A program made the translations under genes and the position numbers. From assembly GCA_020638655.1 (NCBI GenBank), contig JACKIC010000001.1:744001-808000 (forward strand): a stretch of 64,000 bases of DNA. The letters are read 5' to 3'. The DNA is from Planctomycetota bacterium (GTDB taxonomy: Bacteria > Planctomycetota > UBA1135 > UBA2386). Positions 25,841-34,165 of the stretch are shown piece by piece. Position 1 is the stretch's first letter, and each line of letters starts with the position of its first letter. The notes under the pieces were generated by a model. It was not told the DNA's origin. It was given only the letters and a program-made list of their open reading frames with translations, and made no database searches.

Positions 25841-26407
25841 ATGACCGAGGCCCCGAAGCCACCTCCCGGGTCCCCCGAGGATCCGCGGGCGACGATGCTG
25901 GGCGTCGGCTGCGCCTACACGATCCTGCTCCTCGTCGCGCTGAGCTGGCTCGGCCTGCGGGGCCGGTGGTCCGCCCTGGCCGCCACCGCGATCGGCTCGC
26001 ACGGGGTGCTGGCGTCGGGGGCTGTGGGGCTGGCGGTCGGTGTCATCGGCCATTGCATGCTGGCGACGGTCTCGCGCCGGGCGCCCGCGATCGCCGAACT
26101 CGAGGAGCGCGCGCACGAGCTGCTCGTCGGCATGACCCAGGCGGCCGCTTTCAGCTTCGTCTTGACGGCGGCGTTGATCGAAGAGCTGTTCTTCCGGTTG
26201 GCCGTCCAGGACGCTTTTGGTCTGGCCGGCTCGGTTGCCGCCTATGTCCTGCTGAGTATGAGCGCTGGTCGTTCCGTCCTGCTGTTGGCCGCTGCGCACG
26301 CCCTGTGCATGGGCGGCCTCGTCGAGCTGGGCTTCGGCCTCTACGCCTCGACCACGGCCCACGCCGTGATCAACTACCTGAGTCTGCGGAGGATGACGTG
26401 TCGTTGA
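25841..26407 (+). CDS. CPBP family intramembrane glutamic protease-like protein
   Basis: A 188-residue membrane protein starting at ATG 25841, 4 bp after the signal peptidase gene. Four or five hydrophobic spans are visible. The motif ALIEELFFRLAVQ gives the E-E-x-x-x-R active site of the CPBP/Abi (Rce1-like) family. LLLAAAHALCMGG supplies the first His region, and TTAHAVINYL the final H-x-x-x-N element. Members cleave near membranes or confer immunity to bacteriocins. Coupling to the signal peptidase suggests shared work on membrane-protein processing, which is inference. Its end overlaps the next gene by 10 bp. Confidence 0.75.
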   Translation: MTEAPKPPPGSPEDPRATMLGVGCAYTILLLVALSWLGLRGRWSALAATAIGSHGVLASGAVGLAVGVIGHCMLATVSRRAPAIAELEERAHELLVGMTQAAAFSFVLTAALIEELFFRLAVQDAFGLAGSVAAYVLLSMSAGRSVLLLAAAHALCMGGLVELGFGLYASTTAHAVINYLSLRRMTCR

Positions 26408-28230
26408 AGTCCTGTGTGCCCCTGCTCCTGGCGCCGCTGGCGCTCGCCCAGAATCCCGGTGGCCAGGTCCCCGGCGGGGCTGCCCAGGGCGCGCCCCAGG
26501 TGCAGCGTTCGCCGATGTTGATCCCCCAGGCGGTGATCCTGCCGCTCGGCGGGCGCGAACTGACGATCGACGGCTCACTGAGCGATTGGCCCGAGCTGCC
26601 CGCGCTGCGCCTCGACGACGGTCGGCAGATCTCGGGTACCGGCTACGGCGCCTGGCACGGCCCCGAGGACTTGGGCGCGGTGGTGTTCCTGGTCTGGGAC
26701 AAGACGCACCTCTACGTGGCGGCCGCGGTCAAGGACGAATGGCACCGCGCGCTCGACGCCGAGACGCTGTCGCTGACCGAAGTGCCTGCCGCCGACTCGG
26801 TGGTGCTGTCGTTCGACCCCGAGCGCGACACGCGCGCCAACGGCAACGACCCCGGCCGGCGCGAGGACCGCGAGTTCTGGCTCGCCGACGAGCCGGGTCG
26901 CGAGGTGGTGCAGTGGGACCGGCTGCGCGGCACGGCGCGCGTGCTCGAGACCGCGGTCGCCCGCGCGGTGGTGCTGCACGACAAGGAGCACGGCCTGACC
27001 ACCTACGAGGCGAGGATCCCGTGGTCCGAGATCCTGCCGGTCTCGATGAAGCCGCAGGCCGGGCTGGTGTTCGACATGCAGATCGTCGTCAACGACTTCG
27101 ACGAGAGCACCGACCCGATGCCGCAGACGCGCATCGGCTGGACCTTCGGCTGCGGGCCCGTGGTCGATCCGGGGCTGTTCGGCAGCGCGATGCTGGTCGC
27201 CGACGCCGCGGCCCTGCAGGGCAAGGTGCCGGAGTTCCCGGCCAAGCCGAGCGTGCCGCGGTCGGACGTGCTCGACGCGGACCTGTGGCGCGGCCTCACC
27301 TCCGAGCTGCTGCAGGCGCCGCCGGTCGCCCAGGAGGGCACCGATCCGCCCGAGCTCGTCGGCGGCACGGGGCGCCTCGCGATCCTCGAGAAGATCGACG
27401 ACCAGTGCGCCAAGTTCCCGCGCGTCGACTACCTCGAGCTCAACCAGCGCATCAACCGCCGCATGTCGCGCGAGGTCGCCGGCATCTGCGCGCGCGGCCT
27501 GCCCTCGTGGTGGCGGGACCGGCTCGTGTCGGTGTCGCGCGCCGCTGCCGATCCGGTGCCCAACGGCACCGCGCGCCTGTTCCGGCTGCCGATGGGCGGC
27601 TGGTTGGTGCGAACCTCGCAGAAGAACTTCGCCGTCGACGCTGCGGGCCCGGACCTCGCCGAGCTGCTCTGGGGCGGCATCGAGTTCTGCATCCTGACGC
27701 AGCCGCTCGACGTCACCCGCCGCAACGATCAGCTGCTGATGCGCATGTTCTTCGCCAAGCCGTCGCGGCCGGTGCTGACGCACATCGCCTTCCACCTGCC
27801 GGTGGTGTCGATGAACGAGATGCCGCTGGTCGAGCCGGGCCAGTCCTACGGTCAGCCGACCGGCGCCATGGTGCGCACGATCGGCAGCAAGCTTCAGGAC
27901 GGCTCGGTGACCTGGTCGTGCAGCTATCGCGTCGAAGTTCCCGCCGGGCCGACGATGCTGTTCGCGGGCAACACCTTGCGCCCCGAGGAGATCGAAGCGC
28001 AGCAGGTCGATCTGCTGGTGATCTCGCCGCGCAACCCGAGCGGCTATCAGATCGTCGCCAAGGTCGATCCGGGCATCGTCGTGCTCGACGACGGCTTCCT
28101 CTGTCAGGCGCTTCCCAACCAGGCGCGGGTGACCCTGCGCGACCTGCACTCGGCGCAGCGGGCGATTCAGCCGCGTCGCTCGGTGATCCTGGCGCCAGGC
28201 GAATCGTGGGACGTGCCGAAACGGAAATGA
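26398..28230 (+). CDS. Secreted protein with CBM9/DOMON-like N-terminal domain, unknown C-terminal part
   Basis: A 610-residue exported protein. GTG 26398 gives the signal peptide (M)SLKSCVPLLLAPLALAQ. Residues about 45-260 look like a family 9 carbohydrate-binding/DOMON beta-sandwich (LTIDGSLSDWPELPALRL, VVFLVWDKTHLYVAAAVKDE, YEARIPWSEILPVSM). The C-terminal half (about 370-600) has AGPDLAELLWGGIEFCILTQ, PLDVTRRNDQLLMRM and SYRVEVPAGPTMLFAGNT. This has some feel of a metallo-beta-lactamase-type fold, but clear metal ligands are missing. Function unknown; likely binds a sugar or other ligand outside the cell. Confidence 0.65.
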   Translation: MSLKSCVPLLLAPLALAQNPGGQVPGGAAQGAPQVQRSPMLIPQAVILPLGGRELTIDGSLSDWPELPALRLDDGRQISGTGYGAWHGPEDLGAVVFLVWDKTHLYVAAAVKDEWHRALDAETLSLTEVPAADSVVLSFDPERDTRANGNDPGRREDREFWLADEPGREVVQWDRLRGTARVLETAVARAVVLHDKEHGLTTYEARIPWSEILPVSMKPQAGLVFDMQIVVNDFDESTDPMPQTRIGWTFGCGPVVDPGLFGSAMLVADAAALQGKVPEFPAKPSVPRSDVLDADLWRGLTSELLQAPPVAQEGTDPPELVGGTGRLAILEKIDDQCAKFPRVDYLELNQRINRRMSREVAGICARGLPSWWRDRLVSVSRAAADPVPNGTARLFRLPMGGWLVRTSQKNFAVDAAGPDLAELLWGGIEFCILTQPLDVTRRNDQLLMRMFFAKPSRPVLTHIAFHLPVVSMNEMPLVEPGQSYGQPTGAMVRTIGSKLQDGSVTWSCSYRVEVPAGPTMLFAGNTLRPEEIEAQQVDLLVISPRNPSGYQIVAKVDPGIVVLDDGFLCQALPNQARVTLRDLHSAQRAIQPRRSVILAPGESWDVPKRK

Positions 28231-28237
28231 GCTGCCG

Positions 28238-28264
28238 ACAATCGCTGCGCAGAAACGCGATTGT
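28238..28264. terminator. Hairpin after the CBM9-like gene
   Basis: ACAATCGC (28238-28245) pairs with GCGATTGT (28257-28264), an 8-bp stem with an 11-nt loop, starting 7 bp after the stop codon. The second arm overlaps the -35 box of the following promoter, so it could also be an operator. Confidence 0.5.
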
Positions 28265-28290
28265 GTCAGAGCCTTGATAGCTCATACAAT
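28261..28290 (+). promoter_or_regulatory. Strong-looking promoter of the AT-hook gene
   Basis: TTGTGT (28261-28266), 18-bp spacer, TACAAT (28285-28290). It lies in an unusually A/T-rich patch and would give a leader of about 45 nt. Confidence 0.6.
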
Positions 28291-28341
28291 GCTCGGCGAT
28301 TTGCCGACCGATTTCCGGTCTGCAGATGACCGACATCAATC

Positions 28342-28746
28342 ATGGCTGCCAAGAAGACCAATCCCGCTTTCGAATTCACGATCGAGTATCTCAAGAAGAA
28401 CAGGAAGGCCGCGTTCGCCGATGTGCGTGACGCCGCGGCCAAGAAGAAGCTGACCCTGTATCCGATCATGTACGGCCGCGCGCAGGCGCTGCTGGGCATC
28501 GTCAAGCAGGCGCCGCGCGGGCAGGGCAAGGCGAAGATGGCCAAGGCCGCCAAGGCTGCCAGGTCGGCGGCGCCGGCCGGCGCGGTGAAGCGCGGCCCCG
28601 GTCGCCCGCGCAAGAACCCGCTGCCGGCGTTCGACGGCACCATCGAGGGCATCGTCGCGGCGGTCAAGTCCAGCGAGCAGGCCAAGGCGCGTTATCGCGC
28701 GGCGCTCGAGAAGATCCAGTCGATCCTCAGCGACGCGCTGAGCTGA
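28342..28746 (+). CDS. AT-hook DNA-binding protein, histone-like
   Basis: A 134-residue basic protein. The N-terminal half is helical and Lys-rich (FEFTIEYLKKNRKAAFADVR, then AAAKKKLTLYPIMYGRAQAL). The middle is a Lys/Ala-rich linker (AKMAKAAKAARSAA). It contains a classic AT-hook, KRGPGRPRKNP, and then a helical C-terminus (YRAALEKIQSILSDAL). AT-hooks bind the minor groove of A/T-rich DNA, so in this GC-rich genome it could mark promoters and other A/T-rich islands. It has its own promoter. It may be a nucleoid or global regulator protein; the exact role is unknown. Confidence 0.75.
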   Translation: MAAKKTNPAFEFTIEYLKKNRKAAFADVRDAAAKKKLTLYPIMYGRAQALLGIVKQAPRGQGKAKMAKAAKAARSAAPAGAVKRGPGRPRKNPLPAFDGTIEGIVAAVKSSEQAKARYRAALEKIQSILSDALS

Positions 28747-28752
28747 TCGCGG

Positions 28753-29652
28753 TCACGTCGTCAATTCGCGCCAGCGCGGCGCGTCGACGGTGCGCATCCG
28801 TTCGCGGATGTGCGCCGCGAACAATGGCGCGATGCGCCGCGTATGCGGGCCGCCATTGTCGCCGTCGCAAAGCGCCCTGCCGTCGAGGTGGGTCACGGGA
28901 CCGATGTCGCGCAGGGTGCTCGACAAGAACAGCTCCTCGGCGCGCAGCAGGTCCTCGGCCCGCAGGTCGCGCTCCGCGACGCGCTCGCCGACCTGGGGCA
29001 GGAACTGCAGCAGCAGCCCGCGCGTGATCCCGGCCAGGATGCCGGCCTCGAGCGGCGGCGTGCACCAGGTGCCGTCGAGGCGCGCGAACAGGTTGGAGGT
29101 CGAGGCCTCGGTGACGAAGCCGTCGCTGTTCAGCATCACGCAGTCGGTGGCGCCGGCGGCCTTGGCCTCGGCCAGGCCGAGCACGTTGTTGAGGTAGTTG
29201 CCGCTCTTGCTGGCCGGGTCGAGCGCGCGCCGGTCGTTGCGGCGGCGCGGCACCAGCGCGAGGCGCGCCGGCTTGCCGAAGGTCTGGGTGATCGGCCGCA
29301 CCAGCAGCACCCAGCGCTGCGGCCCCGGGGCGTTGTCGACGTCGATGTTGGGCGCCAGGCCGGTGCCGCGGCTGACGATGATGCGCACGTAACTCTCGCC
29401 GTGGTCGACGGCGGCGAGGGTGTCGGCGACGCGCCGGGCGACCGTTCGTTCGTCCAGGTCCAGGGGCATCGCCAGGCTGTCGGCCGACAGCTCCAGGCGC
29501 CGCCAGTGCTCGGCCCAGGCGAACGGCACCCCGTCGATGGTGCGCACGACCTCGTAGATCGAGTCGCCGAACAGGAAGCTCCGGTCGAGCACGGGCACGG
29601 TCGCCTCCTGCTCGGGGAGGATCGCGCCGTCGAGGTTGCATAGGTTCGACAT
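28753..29652 (-). CDS. Class IV aminotransferase (branched-chain / D-amino-acid aminotransferase family)
   Basis: A 299-residue PLP enzyme starting at ATG 29652. It shows FLFGDSIYEVVRTIDGVPFA, ADSLAMPLDLDE, the YVRIIVSRGTG strand, LDPASKSGNYLNNVLG with the PLP-binding Lys in the SKSGNYL stretch, and DCVMLNSDGFVTEASTSNLF, the classic class IV signature. Family members include IlvE, D-alanine aminotransferase and aminodeoxychorismate lyase; these cannot be distinguished with certainty here. Convergent to the AT-hook gene (6-bp gap) and divergent from purF across 33 bp. Confidence 0.85.
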   Translation of the reverse strand: MSNLCNLDGAILPEQEATVPVLDRSFLFGDSIYEVVRTIDGVPFAWAEHWRRLELSADSLAMPLDLDERTVARRVADTLAAVDHGESYVRIIVSRGTGLAPNIDVDNAPGPQRWVLLVRPITQTFGKPARLALVPRRRNDRRALDPASKSGNYLNNVLGLAEAKAAGATDCVMLNSDGFVTEASTSNLFARLDGTWCTPPLEAGILAGITRGLLLQFLPQVGERVAERDLRAEDLLRAEELFLSSTLRDIGPVTHLDGRALCDGDNGGPHTRRIAPLFAAHIRERMRTVDAPRWRELTT

Positions 29653-29662
29653 CGGGGGGCGG

Positions 29663-29672
29663 ATGGTAAGCT
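29663..29672. promoter_or_regulatory. Overlapping divergent -10-like boxes between aminotransferase and purF
   Basis: Minus-strand TACCAT (29668-29663) lies 10 nt before the aminotransferase ATG. Plus-strand TAAGCT (29667-29672) lies 13 nt before the purF ATG. The two boxes overlap by 2 bp, so the two genes may compete for polymerase. Confidence 0.4.
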
Positions 29673-29685
29673 CCTTCGCCTCCCC

Positions 29686-31140
29686 ATGTGCGGCTTCATC
29701 TCCATCTTCGGGCCTGGCGACTCGGACGCCATCCACGACGTTCTCTCGGGTCTTCTGGCCATCCAACACCGCGGGCAGGACGCCGCGGGCATCGTCACCT
29801 TCAAGGATCGGTTCCAGGCCAAGAAGGGTCTGGGACTCGTGCGTGAGGTCTTCCAGGAGAAGCACCTGCAGCGCCTGCACGGCCCGCTCGCCGTCGGCCA
29901 CGTGCGTTACCCGACCGTCGGCCTCGGCGAGGACACCGACGTGCAGCCGTTCTGGCTCGACTATCCGGTCGGCGTCGCGATGGCGCACAACGGCAACGTC
30001 ACCAACTTCCACGAGCTCAAGCGCACCTACTTCGGTCAGCGGCAGATCCGCCTGGCGAGCAACTGCGACCTCGAGGCCGTGCTCTACGTGTTCGCCGACT
30101 CGCTGATGCGACGCGGCGTCAAGCCGATCACCGCCGACGACGCCGCCGCGGCCACGAAGGAGGTGTTCGATCGCGTCAAGGGCGCCTACTCGGTCGTCGG
30201 CATCACCGCCGACGGCATGTATGCGTTCCGCGATCCCTACGGCATCAAGCCGATCATCTTCGGCAAGAAGGTCACGCCCGAGGGCACCTGGTACGCCTGC
30301 GCCAGCGAGTCCGTCGTGCTCGACGTCGCCGGCTACGAGAAGGTCCGCGACCTCGCCGCCGGCGAGATGCTGTGGATCGGCCAGGACCGCGTGCCGCAGT
30401 TCCGCCAGGTCGGCGACAAGCCGCACCGGCCGTGCATCTTCGAGTACATCTACTTCTCGCGGCCCGACTCCTTCCTCGACGAGACCTCGGTCTACGAGGC
30501 GCGCATGGAGCTCGGTCGGCGCCTGGGCAGGGCGTTCGCCGAGACCGGCCACACCGCCGACGTGGTGATCCCGGTGCCCGAGTCGGCGAAGACCGCCGGT
30601 CAGACCATGGCCGAAGTGCTCGGCCTGCCGTGCCGCGAGGGGTTCGTGAAGAACCGCTACATCGGCCGCACCTTCATCATGCCCAACGACAAGGCGCGCC
30701 AGGACTCGATCCGCGCCAAGCTCAACCCGATCCGGGCCGAGTTCGAGGGCAAGAACGTGATCATCCTCGACGACTCGATCGTGCGCGGCAACACCAGCCG
30801 ACAGATCGTCAAGATCGCGCGGCAGATGGGCGCGGCCAAGGTGTTCCTCGCCTCGTACTCGCCGCCGCTGCTGTTCCCCTGCCTCTACGGCATCGACATG
30901 TCGACCAAGCGCGAGTTCGTCGCGCGCGACCGCACCAACAAGGAGATCGCCGCCGAGCTCGGCGCCGACTACGTCATCTACCAGACCATCGAGGAGATGG
31001 TCGACGCGGTGCGCACGGCCGGCAACGGCAAGCTCGAGTTCTGCAAGGCGTGCTTCGAGGGCGTCTACCCGACCGGTGACATCACCGAGGGCATGATCCA
31101 CGACATCGAGGTGGATCGCATGGCCGCGAGCAAATCCTGA
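29686..31140 (+). CDS. purF: Amidophosphoribosyltransferase
   Basis: A 484-residue enzyme for the first committed step of purine synthesis (PRPP plus glutamine to phosphoribosylamine). There is no propeptide: the chain starts MCGFISIFG with catalytic Cys2. The glutaminase half shows LLAIQHRGQDAAGI, GHVRYPTVG and MAHNGNVTNF. The synthase half shows VVIPVPESAKTAGQTMAE and the PRPP-binding VIILDDSIVRGNTSRQI, then the Fe-S-type Cys region FCKACFEGVYPTG. Lack of a propeptide resembles the E. coli enzyme, whereas Cys residues near the C-terminus resemble the Fe-S B. subtilis type. Divergent from the aminotransferase. Confidence 0.95.
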   Translation: MCGFISIFGPGDSDAIHDVLSGLLAIQHRGQDAAGIVTFKDRFQAKKGLGLVREVFQEKHLQRLHGPLAVGHVRYPTVGLGEDTDVQPFWLDYPVGVAMAHNGNVTNFHELKRTYFGQRQIRLASNCDLEAVLYVFADSLMRRGVKPITADDAAAATKEVFDRVKGAYSVVGITADGMYAFRDPYGIKPIIFGKKVTPEGTWYACASESVVLDVAGYEKVRDLAAGEMLWIGQDRVPQFRQVGDKPHRPCIFEYIYFSRPDSFLDETSVYEARMELGRRLGRAFAETGHTADVVIPVPESAKTAGQTMAEVLGLPCREGFVKNRYIGRTFIMPNDKARQDSIRAKLNPIRAEFEGKNVIILDDSIVRGNTSRQIVKIARQMGAAKVFLASYSPPLLFPCLYGIDMSTKREFVARDRTNKEIAAELGADYVIYQTIEEMVDAVRTAGNGKLEFCKACFEGVYPTGDITEGMIHDIEVDRMAASKS

Positions 31141-31173
31141 GGCGCCGCGTTCAGACCGTTCCGCCGCGGCGCC
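31141..31173. terminator. Hairpin in the purF / glycosyltransferase convergent junction
   Basis: GGCGCCGCG (31141-31149) pairs with CGCGGCGCC (31165-31173), a perfect 9-bp stem with a 15-nt loop, directly after the purF stop and just before the stop of the minus-strand gene. No T-tract. Confidence 0.5.
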
Positions 31174-31177
31174 GCGC

Positions 31178-32131
31178 TCAGCTGCGCGGCACGCGGAAGC
31201 GCAGCTTGGGCACCAGCAGCAAGGCCTCGCGCGCGATCTTGCCGTCCATCTTCGACTTGCCGACCTGGCGGTCGATGAAGTGGATCGGGATCTCGCGCAC
31301 GCGGAAGCCGGCGCGCACCATGCGATACGCCATCTCGATCTGGAACGCGTAGCCCTGCGCCGAGACCGCGGCGAGGTCGAGCTTCGCCAGCGCGCTGGCC
31401 CAGAAGCAGCGGAACCCGGCGGTGTTGTCGCGCACGCCCGAGCCGATGGTGAAGCGCGTGTAGAGGTTGGCGCCGCGCGACAGCAGCCGGCGGCGGAAGT
31501 CCCAGCCGACGGTGCAGCCGCCGCGCACGTAGCGACTGCCGATCACCAGCTCGCTGTCCTTCGACGCCATCACCAGGCGCGGCAGGTCCCACGGCGCGTG
31601 GCTGAAGTCGGCGTCCATCTCGCAGACGCGTTCGTAACCGCGCTGCAGCGCGAACGCGAAGCCGGCGAGATAGGCGGTGCCGAGCCCCTGCTTGCCCTGG
31701 CGGTGCAACACGTGGATGCGCGGGTCGGCTGCGGCGAGCCGGTCGGCGATGGCGCCGGTGCCGTCCGGCGAGCCGTCGTCGACGATCAGCACGTCGGTGT
31801 CGAGGTAGCGGTGGATCGCCGCGACGATCGGCTCGAGGTTGTCCTTCTCGTTGTAGGTCGGGATCACGACGAGCGTGCGCCACGGCGCGGCGTGCGGACG
31901 CGTCGGCGTCGGCCCGTGACCGGCCGCGATGCCCTGCGCCGCCGCGGCGCGTGCGGCAGCTTCTTCCTGGCCGGCGAGCACCACGAGCCGGGCGCTGTCG
32001 ACGCCGCGCGTCACGGCCTGTTCTGCGGCCGCGAAGTCGGCCACCACCACCAGCTCGTCGGCGGTCGACCTTGGGGCGGGGGAGGCACTCATGTCCTTGG
32101 ATTGAGTTGCCGCGATCTGATGCTGGGCCAT
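31178..32131 (-). CDS. Polyprenol-phosphate glycosyltransferase (GT2, DPM1-like)
   Basis: A 317-residue glycosyltransferase. An N-terminal extension of about 80 residues (a phosphomannose-type GT does not need it) includes VVVADFAAAEQAVTRGVDSA. The GT2 domain has LVVIPTYNEKDNLEPIVAAI, VLIVDDGSPDGTGAI, CEMDADFSHAPWDLPRL, VIGSRYVRGG and the C-terminal IHFIDRQVGKSKM typical of dolichol-phosphate mannose synthases lacking membrane anchors. It transfers a sugar from a nucleotide donor to a polyprenyl phosphate at the inner membrane. It is the last gene of a four-gene minus-strand run, 3 bp after the O-methyltransferase. Confidence 0.88.
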   Translation of the reverse strand: MAQHQIAATQSKDMSASPAPRSTADELVVVADFAAAEQAVTRGVDSARLVVLAGQEEAAARAAAAQGIAAGHGPTPTRPHAAPWRTLVVIPTYNEKDNLEPIVAAIHRYLDTDVLIVDDGSPDGTGAIADRLAAADPRIHVLHRQGKQGLGTAYLAGFAFALQRGYERVCEMDADFSHAPWDLPRLVMASKDSELVIGSRYVRGGCTVGWDFRRRLLSRGANLYTRFTIGSGVRDNTAGFRCFWASALAKLDLAAVSAQGYAFQIEMAYRMVRAGFRVREIPIHFIDRQVGKSKMDGKIAREALLLVPKLRFRVPRS

Positions 32132-32134
32132 CGA

Positions 32135-32785
32135 CTACTCTTTGACGCCGAACAGGCAGGCATCGCCCAACGGCACGATCACGGATCGTAGCGATCGGGC
32201 CGCCTGCACCGCAGCGAGGAATCGCGTTATCGCCTGCGCGGTCGCCGAGCCGCCGCTGCCATCGGCGATGTGGCCGCCGGCCAGGACGTTGTCCGCGAGC
32301 AGGATCCCGCCGGAACGCAGCATGCGCAGGGCCTGGCCGAGGTAGGCGACATAACCTTCCTTGTCGGCGTCGAGGAACACGGCGTCGACCGAACCGTCGG
32401 CGATCGTCGGCAACGTGTCGATCGCGTTGCCCAGACGCACCTCGATGCGACCGGCCTGATCGGAGCGCGCGATCCACTGCCGGGCGAACTCGGCGTGCGC
32501 GGGTTCGATCTCGTGCGTGATCACGCGGCCGCCCTCGGGCAGCCCGCGCGCCATCGCGATCGCCGAGTAGCCGCCGAGCGTGCCGACCTCGACGACGGTG
32601 CGCGCGCCGGCGCCGCGCAGCAGCAGCTGCAGGAACGCGGCTTGCTCGGGCGCGATGTGGATCTCGGGCAGACCCGCCTGTCTGGCCGCCTGGCGCAGGT
32701 CGCGCAGGTAGGCGTCCTCGGCGATGGTCTGCTTCTGGATGAATGCGAACAGTCGTTCGTCGACCGGAGTGCTGGAGGCGGACAT
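32135..32785 (-). CDS. SAM-dependent O-methyltransferase (class I, caffeoyl-CoA type)
   Basis: A 216-residue methyltransferase of the family of catechol/caffeoyl-CoA O-methyltransferases. The SAM motif is VVEVGTLGGYSAIAMARGLP; VDAVFLDADKEGYVAYL supplies the metal Asp pair, and GGILLADNVLAGGHIAD the second metal region. The start is ATG 32785 (MSASSTPV), though ATG 32803 is also in frame. It lies between the two membrane-protein paralogues and a glycosyltransferase, suggesting lipid or glycan modification; the methyl acceptor is unknown. Confidence 0.87.
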   Translation of the reverse strand: MSASSTPVDERLFAFIQKQTIAEDAYLRDLRQAARQAGLPEIHIAPEQAAFLQLLLRGAGARTVVEVGTLGGYSAIAMARGLPEGGRVITHEIEPAHAEFARQWIARSDQAGRIEVRLGNAIDTLPTIADGSVDAVFLDADKEGYVAYLGQALRMLRSGGILLADNVLAGGHIADGSGGSATAQAITRFLAAVQAARSLRSVIVPLGDACLFGVKE

Positions 32786-32806
32786 CGCGGCAGGGTAGCG
32801 CAAGGG

Positions 32807-33439
32807 TCAGCGCAACAGCCGCGCGAAGTGATCGAGCACCACGAGGTAGGCGTTCTGCTCGAAGGCTTCGGGCCGCAGGAACTCGACCGGGAAGCCGGCC
32901 GTGCCGCGGAACGGCCGCAGCACCCACGCCAGCTGGATGCCGGTGAACACATAGACCACCAGCCAGCCGCGCAGCGCGACGAGGTGACGCGGGTCGCGCG
33001 CGACCAGCGGCTCGTAGTGGCGCGCGAGCATCTGCTGCGCCGCGAACGTCGCGACCGCGAACAGCATCCCGTCGACCAGGGTCTGCGCATACGGGTCGTG
33101 AACGCTCAGCGAAGCGAACACCGATATCGGGGTGAGCGCGCCCAGGGTCACGCCCAGCGCGGCCTGGGCGGCGAGCAGCGCGCGCAACGCGGGCGCGAGG
33201 TCGGCGCGCAGGCCGAGCACCGCGTTGAGCACGTAGAAGCTCGGCAGGCACAGGCCCGCCGACAGCAGTAACAGCAGCGGCACCTTGATCGCGGCGAACA
33301 CCGCCATCAAGGGCTCACCCGAGTACGCGCCGAGCGCGCCGCCCATCAGCGCGCCACCGCCGAGCCCCAGGGCGAGCGCGGTGCGCGCGCGCGGCGTCGT
33401 CTGCGGCGCCGCGCGCAACAGCCCGTCGACCGAGTTCAT
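32807..33439 (-). CDS. Multi-pass membrane protein, paralogue 2 of a tandem pair
   Basis: A 210-residue protein with about five membrane helices (ALALGLGGGALMGGALGAY, AAIKVPLLLLLSAGLCLPSF, TLGALTPISVFASL, MLFAVATFAAQQML, ALRGWLVVYVFTGIQLAWVL). It shares with its upstream neighbour the LGA-Y-G segment, K-V-P-L-L/S, PS-F/L-YV-L/F and the C-terminal VLRPFRGTAGFPVEFLRPEA, which corresponds to LLRPFVGNPQIPFAWLRPTE. The two genes overlap (TGATG). No named family is recognised. A small integral-membrane complex is plausible. Confidence 0.7.
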   Translation of the reverse strand: MNSVDGLLRAAPQTTPRARTALALGLGGGALMGGALGAYSGEPLMAVFAAIKVPLLLLLSAGLCLPSFYVLNAVLGLRADLAPALRALLAAQAALGVTLGALTPISVFASLSVHDPYAQTLVDGMLFAVATFAAQQMLARHYEPLVARDPRHLVALRGWLVVYVFTGIQLAWVLRPFRGTAGFPVEFLRPEAFEQNAYLVVLDHFARLLR

Positions 33440-34149
33440 CACCGGAACAGCGCGCCGATCGTATCCATCAGGCCGACCAGCACGTTGCCCTCGGTCGGAC
33501 GCAGCCACGCGAACGGGATCTGCGGGTTGCCGACGAACGGGCGCAGCAGCCAGCCCATCTGCGCGCCGACGATCGCGTAGACACAGCACCAGACGCCGAG
33601 CAGGCGGCGCGTCTGCGGGACCGAGGCCTCGGCGTTGCGCGCCGCACGCTGCAGCATCGCGCAGCCGATCAGTCCGCCGATGGCGAAGAACGCGACGTCG
33701 AGCAGCAGTAGGAACGAGTAGCTCGGCGTGCTCGCGGCGAAGAACGCGAACACCGGGCCGAGGCTGGCGATCACACCCAGGTGAACGAGGTTGGATAGCA
33801 ACAGCAGCCGCAGCATCGCGCCGCACTGCAGCGGCAGGCGCTGCAGCGCCGTGAACACGTAGAGCGACGGGAAGGTCACGAGCAGCGTGAGCATGAACAG
33901 CGACGGCACCTTGAGCGCGCTGGCGAGCATCTGTTGTGTGGCGTGGTCGCCGCCGCGGAACATCCGGAACGTTCCCAGGCAGATGCCGTAGATGGCGCCG
34001 AGCGCGACGCCGAGCACCAGCAGCCGGCGCACGGGGATGTCGAGGCGCCCGTTCGCGAGCGCCTGTTCGTCGAGGTAGCTGCCGCGCAGGACGCGATCGA
34101 GGGTCGTCGGCCAGGACTCTGGGGTTTGGCGTGCACTGGGATCGTCCAT
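33439..34149 (-). CDS. Multi-pass membrane protein, paralogue 1 of a tandem pair
   Basis: A 236-residue protein with a soluble N-terminal 40 residues (Asp/Ser/Arg-rich) and about five membrane spans (LLVLGVALGAIYGICLGTF, KVPSLFMLTLLVTFPSLYVF, LLLSNLVHLGVIASL, FLLLLDVAFFAIGGLIG, WCCVYAIVGAQMGWLL). The final RPFVGNPQIPFAWLRPTEGN aligns with the neighbour downstream. First gene of the minus-strand run; divergent from pyrE with 95 bp between the starts. Function unknown. Confidence 0.7.
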   Translation of the reverse strand: MDDPSARQTPESWPTTLDRVLRGSYLDEQALANGRLDIPVRRLLVLGVALGAIYGICLGTFRMFRGGDHATQQMLASALKVPSLFMLTLLVTFPSLYVFTALQRLPLQCGAMLRLLLLSNLVHLGVIASLGPVFAFFAASTPSYSFLLLLDVAFFAIGGLIGCAMLQRAARNAEASVPQTRRLLGVWCCVYAIVGAQMGWLLRPFVGNPQIPFAWLRPTEGNVLVGLMDTIGALFR

Positions 34150-34165
34150 TCCGGCAACCTATCAA

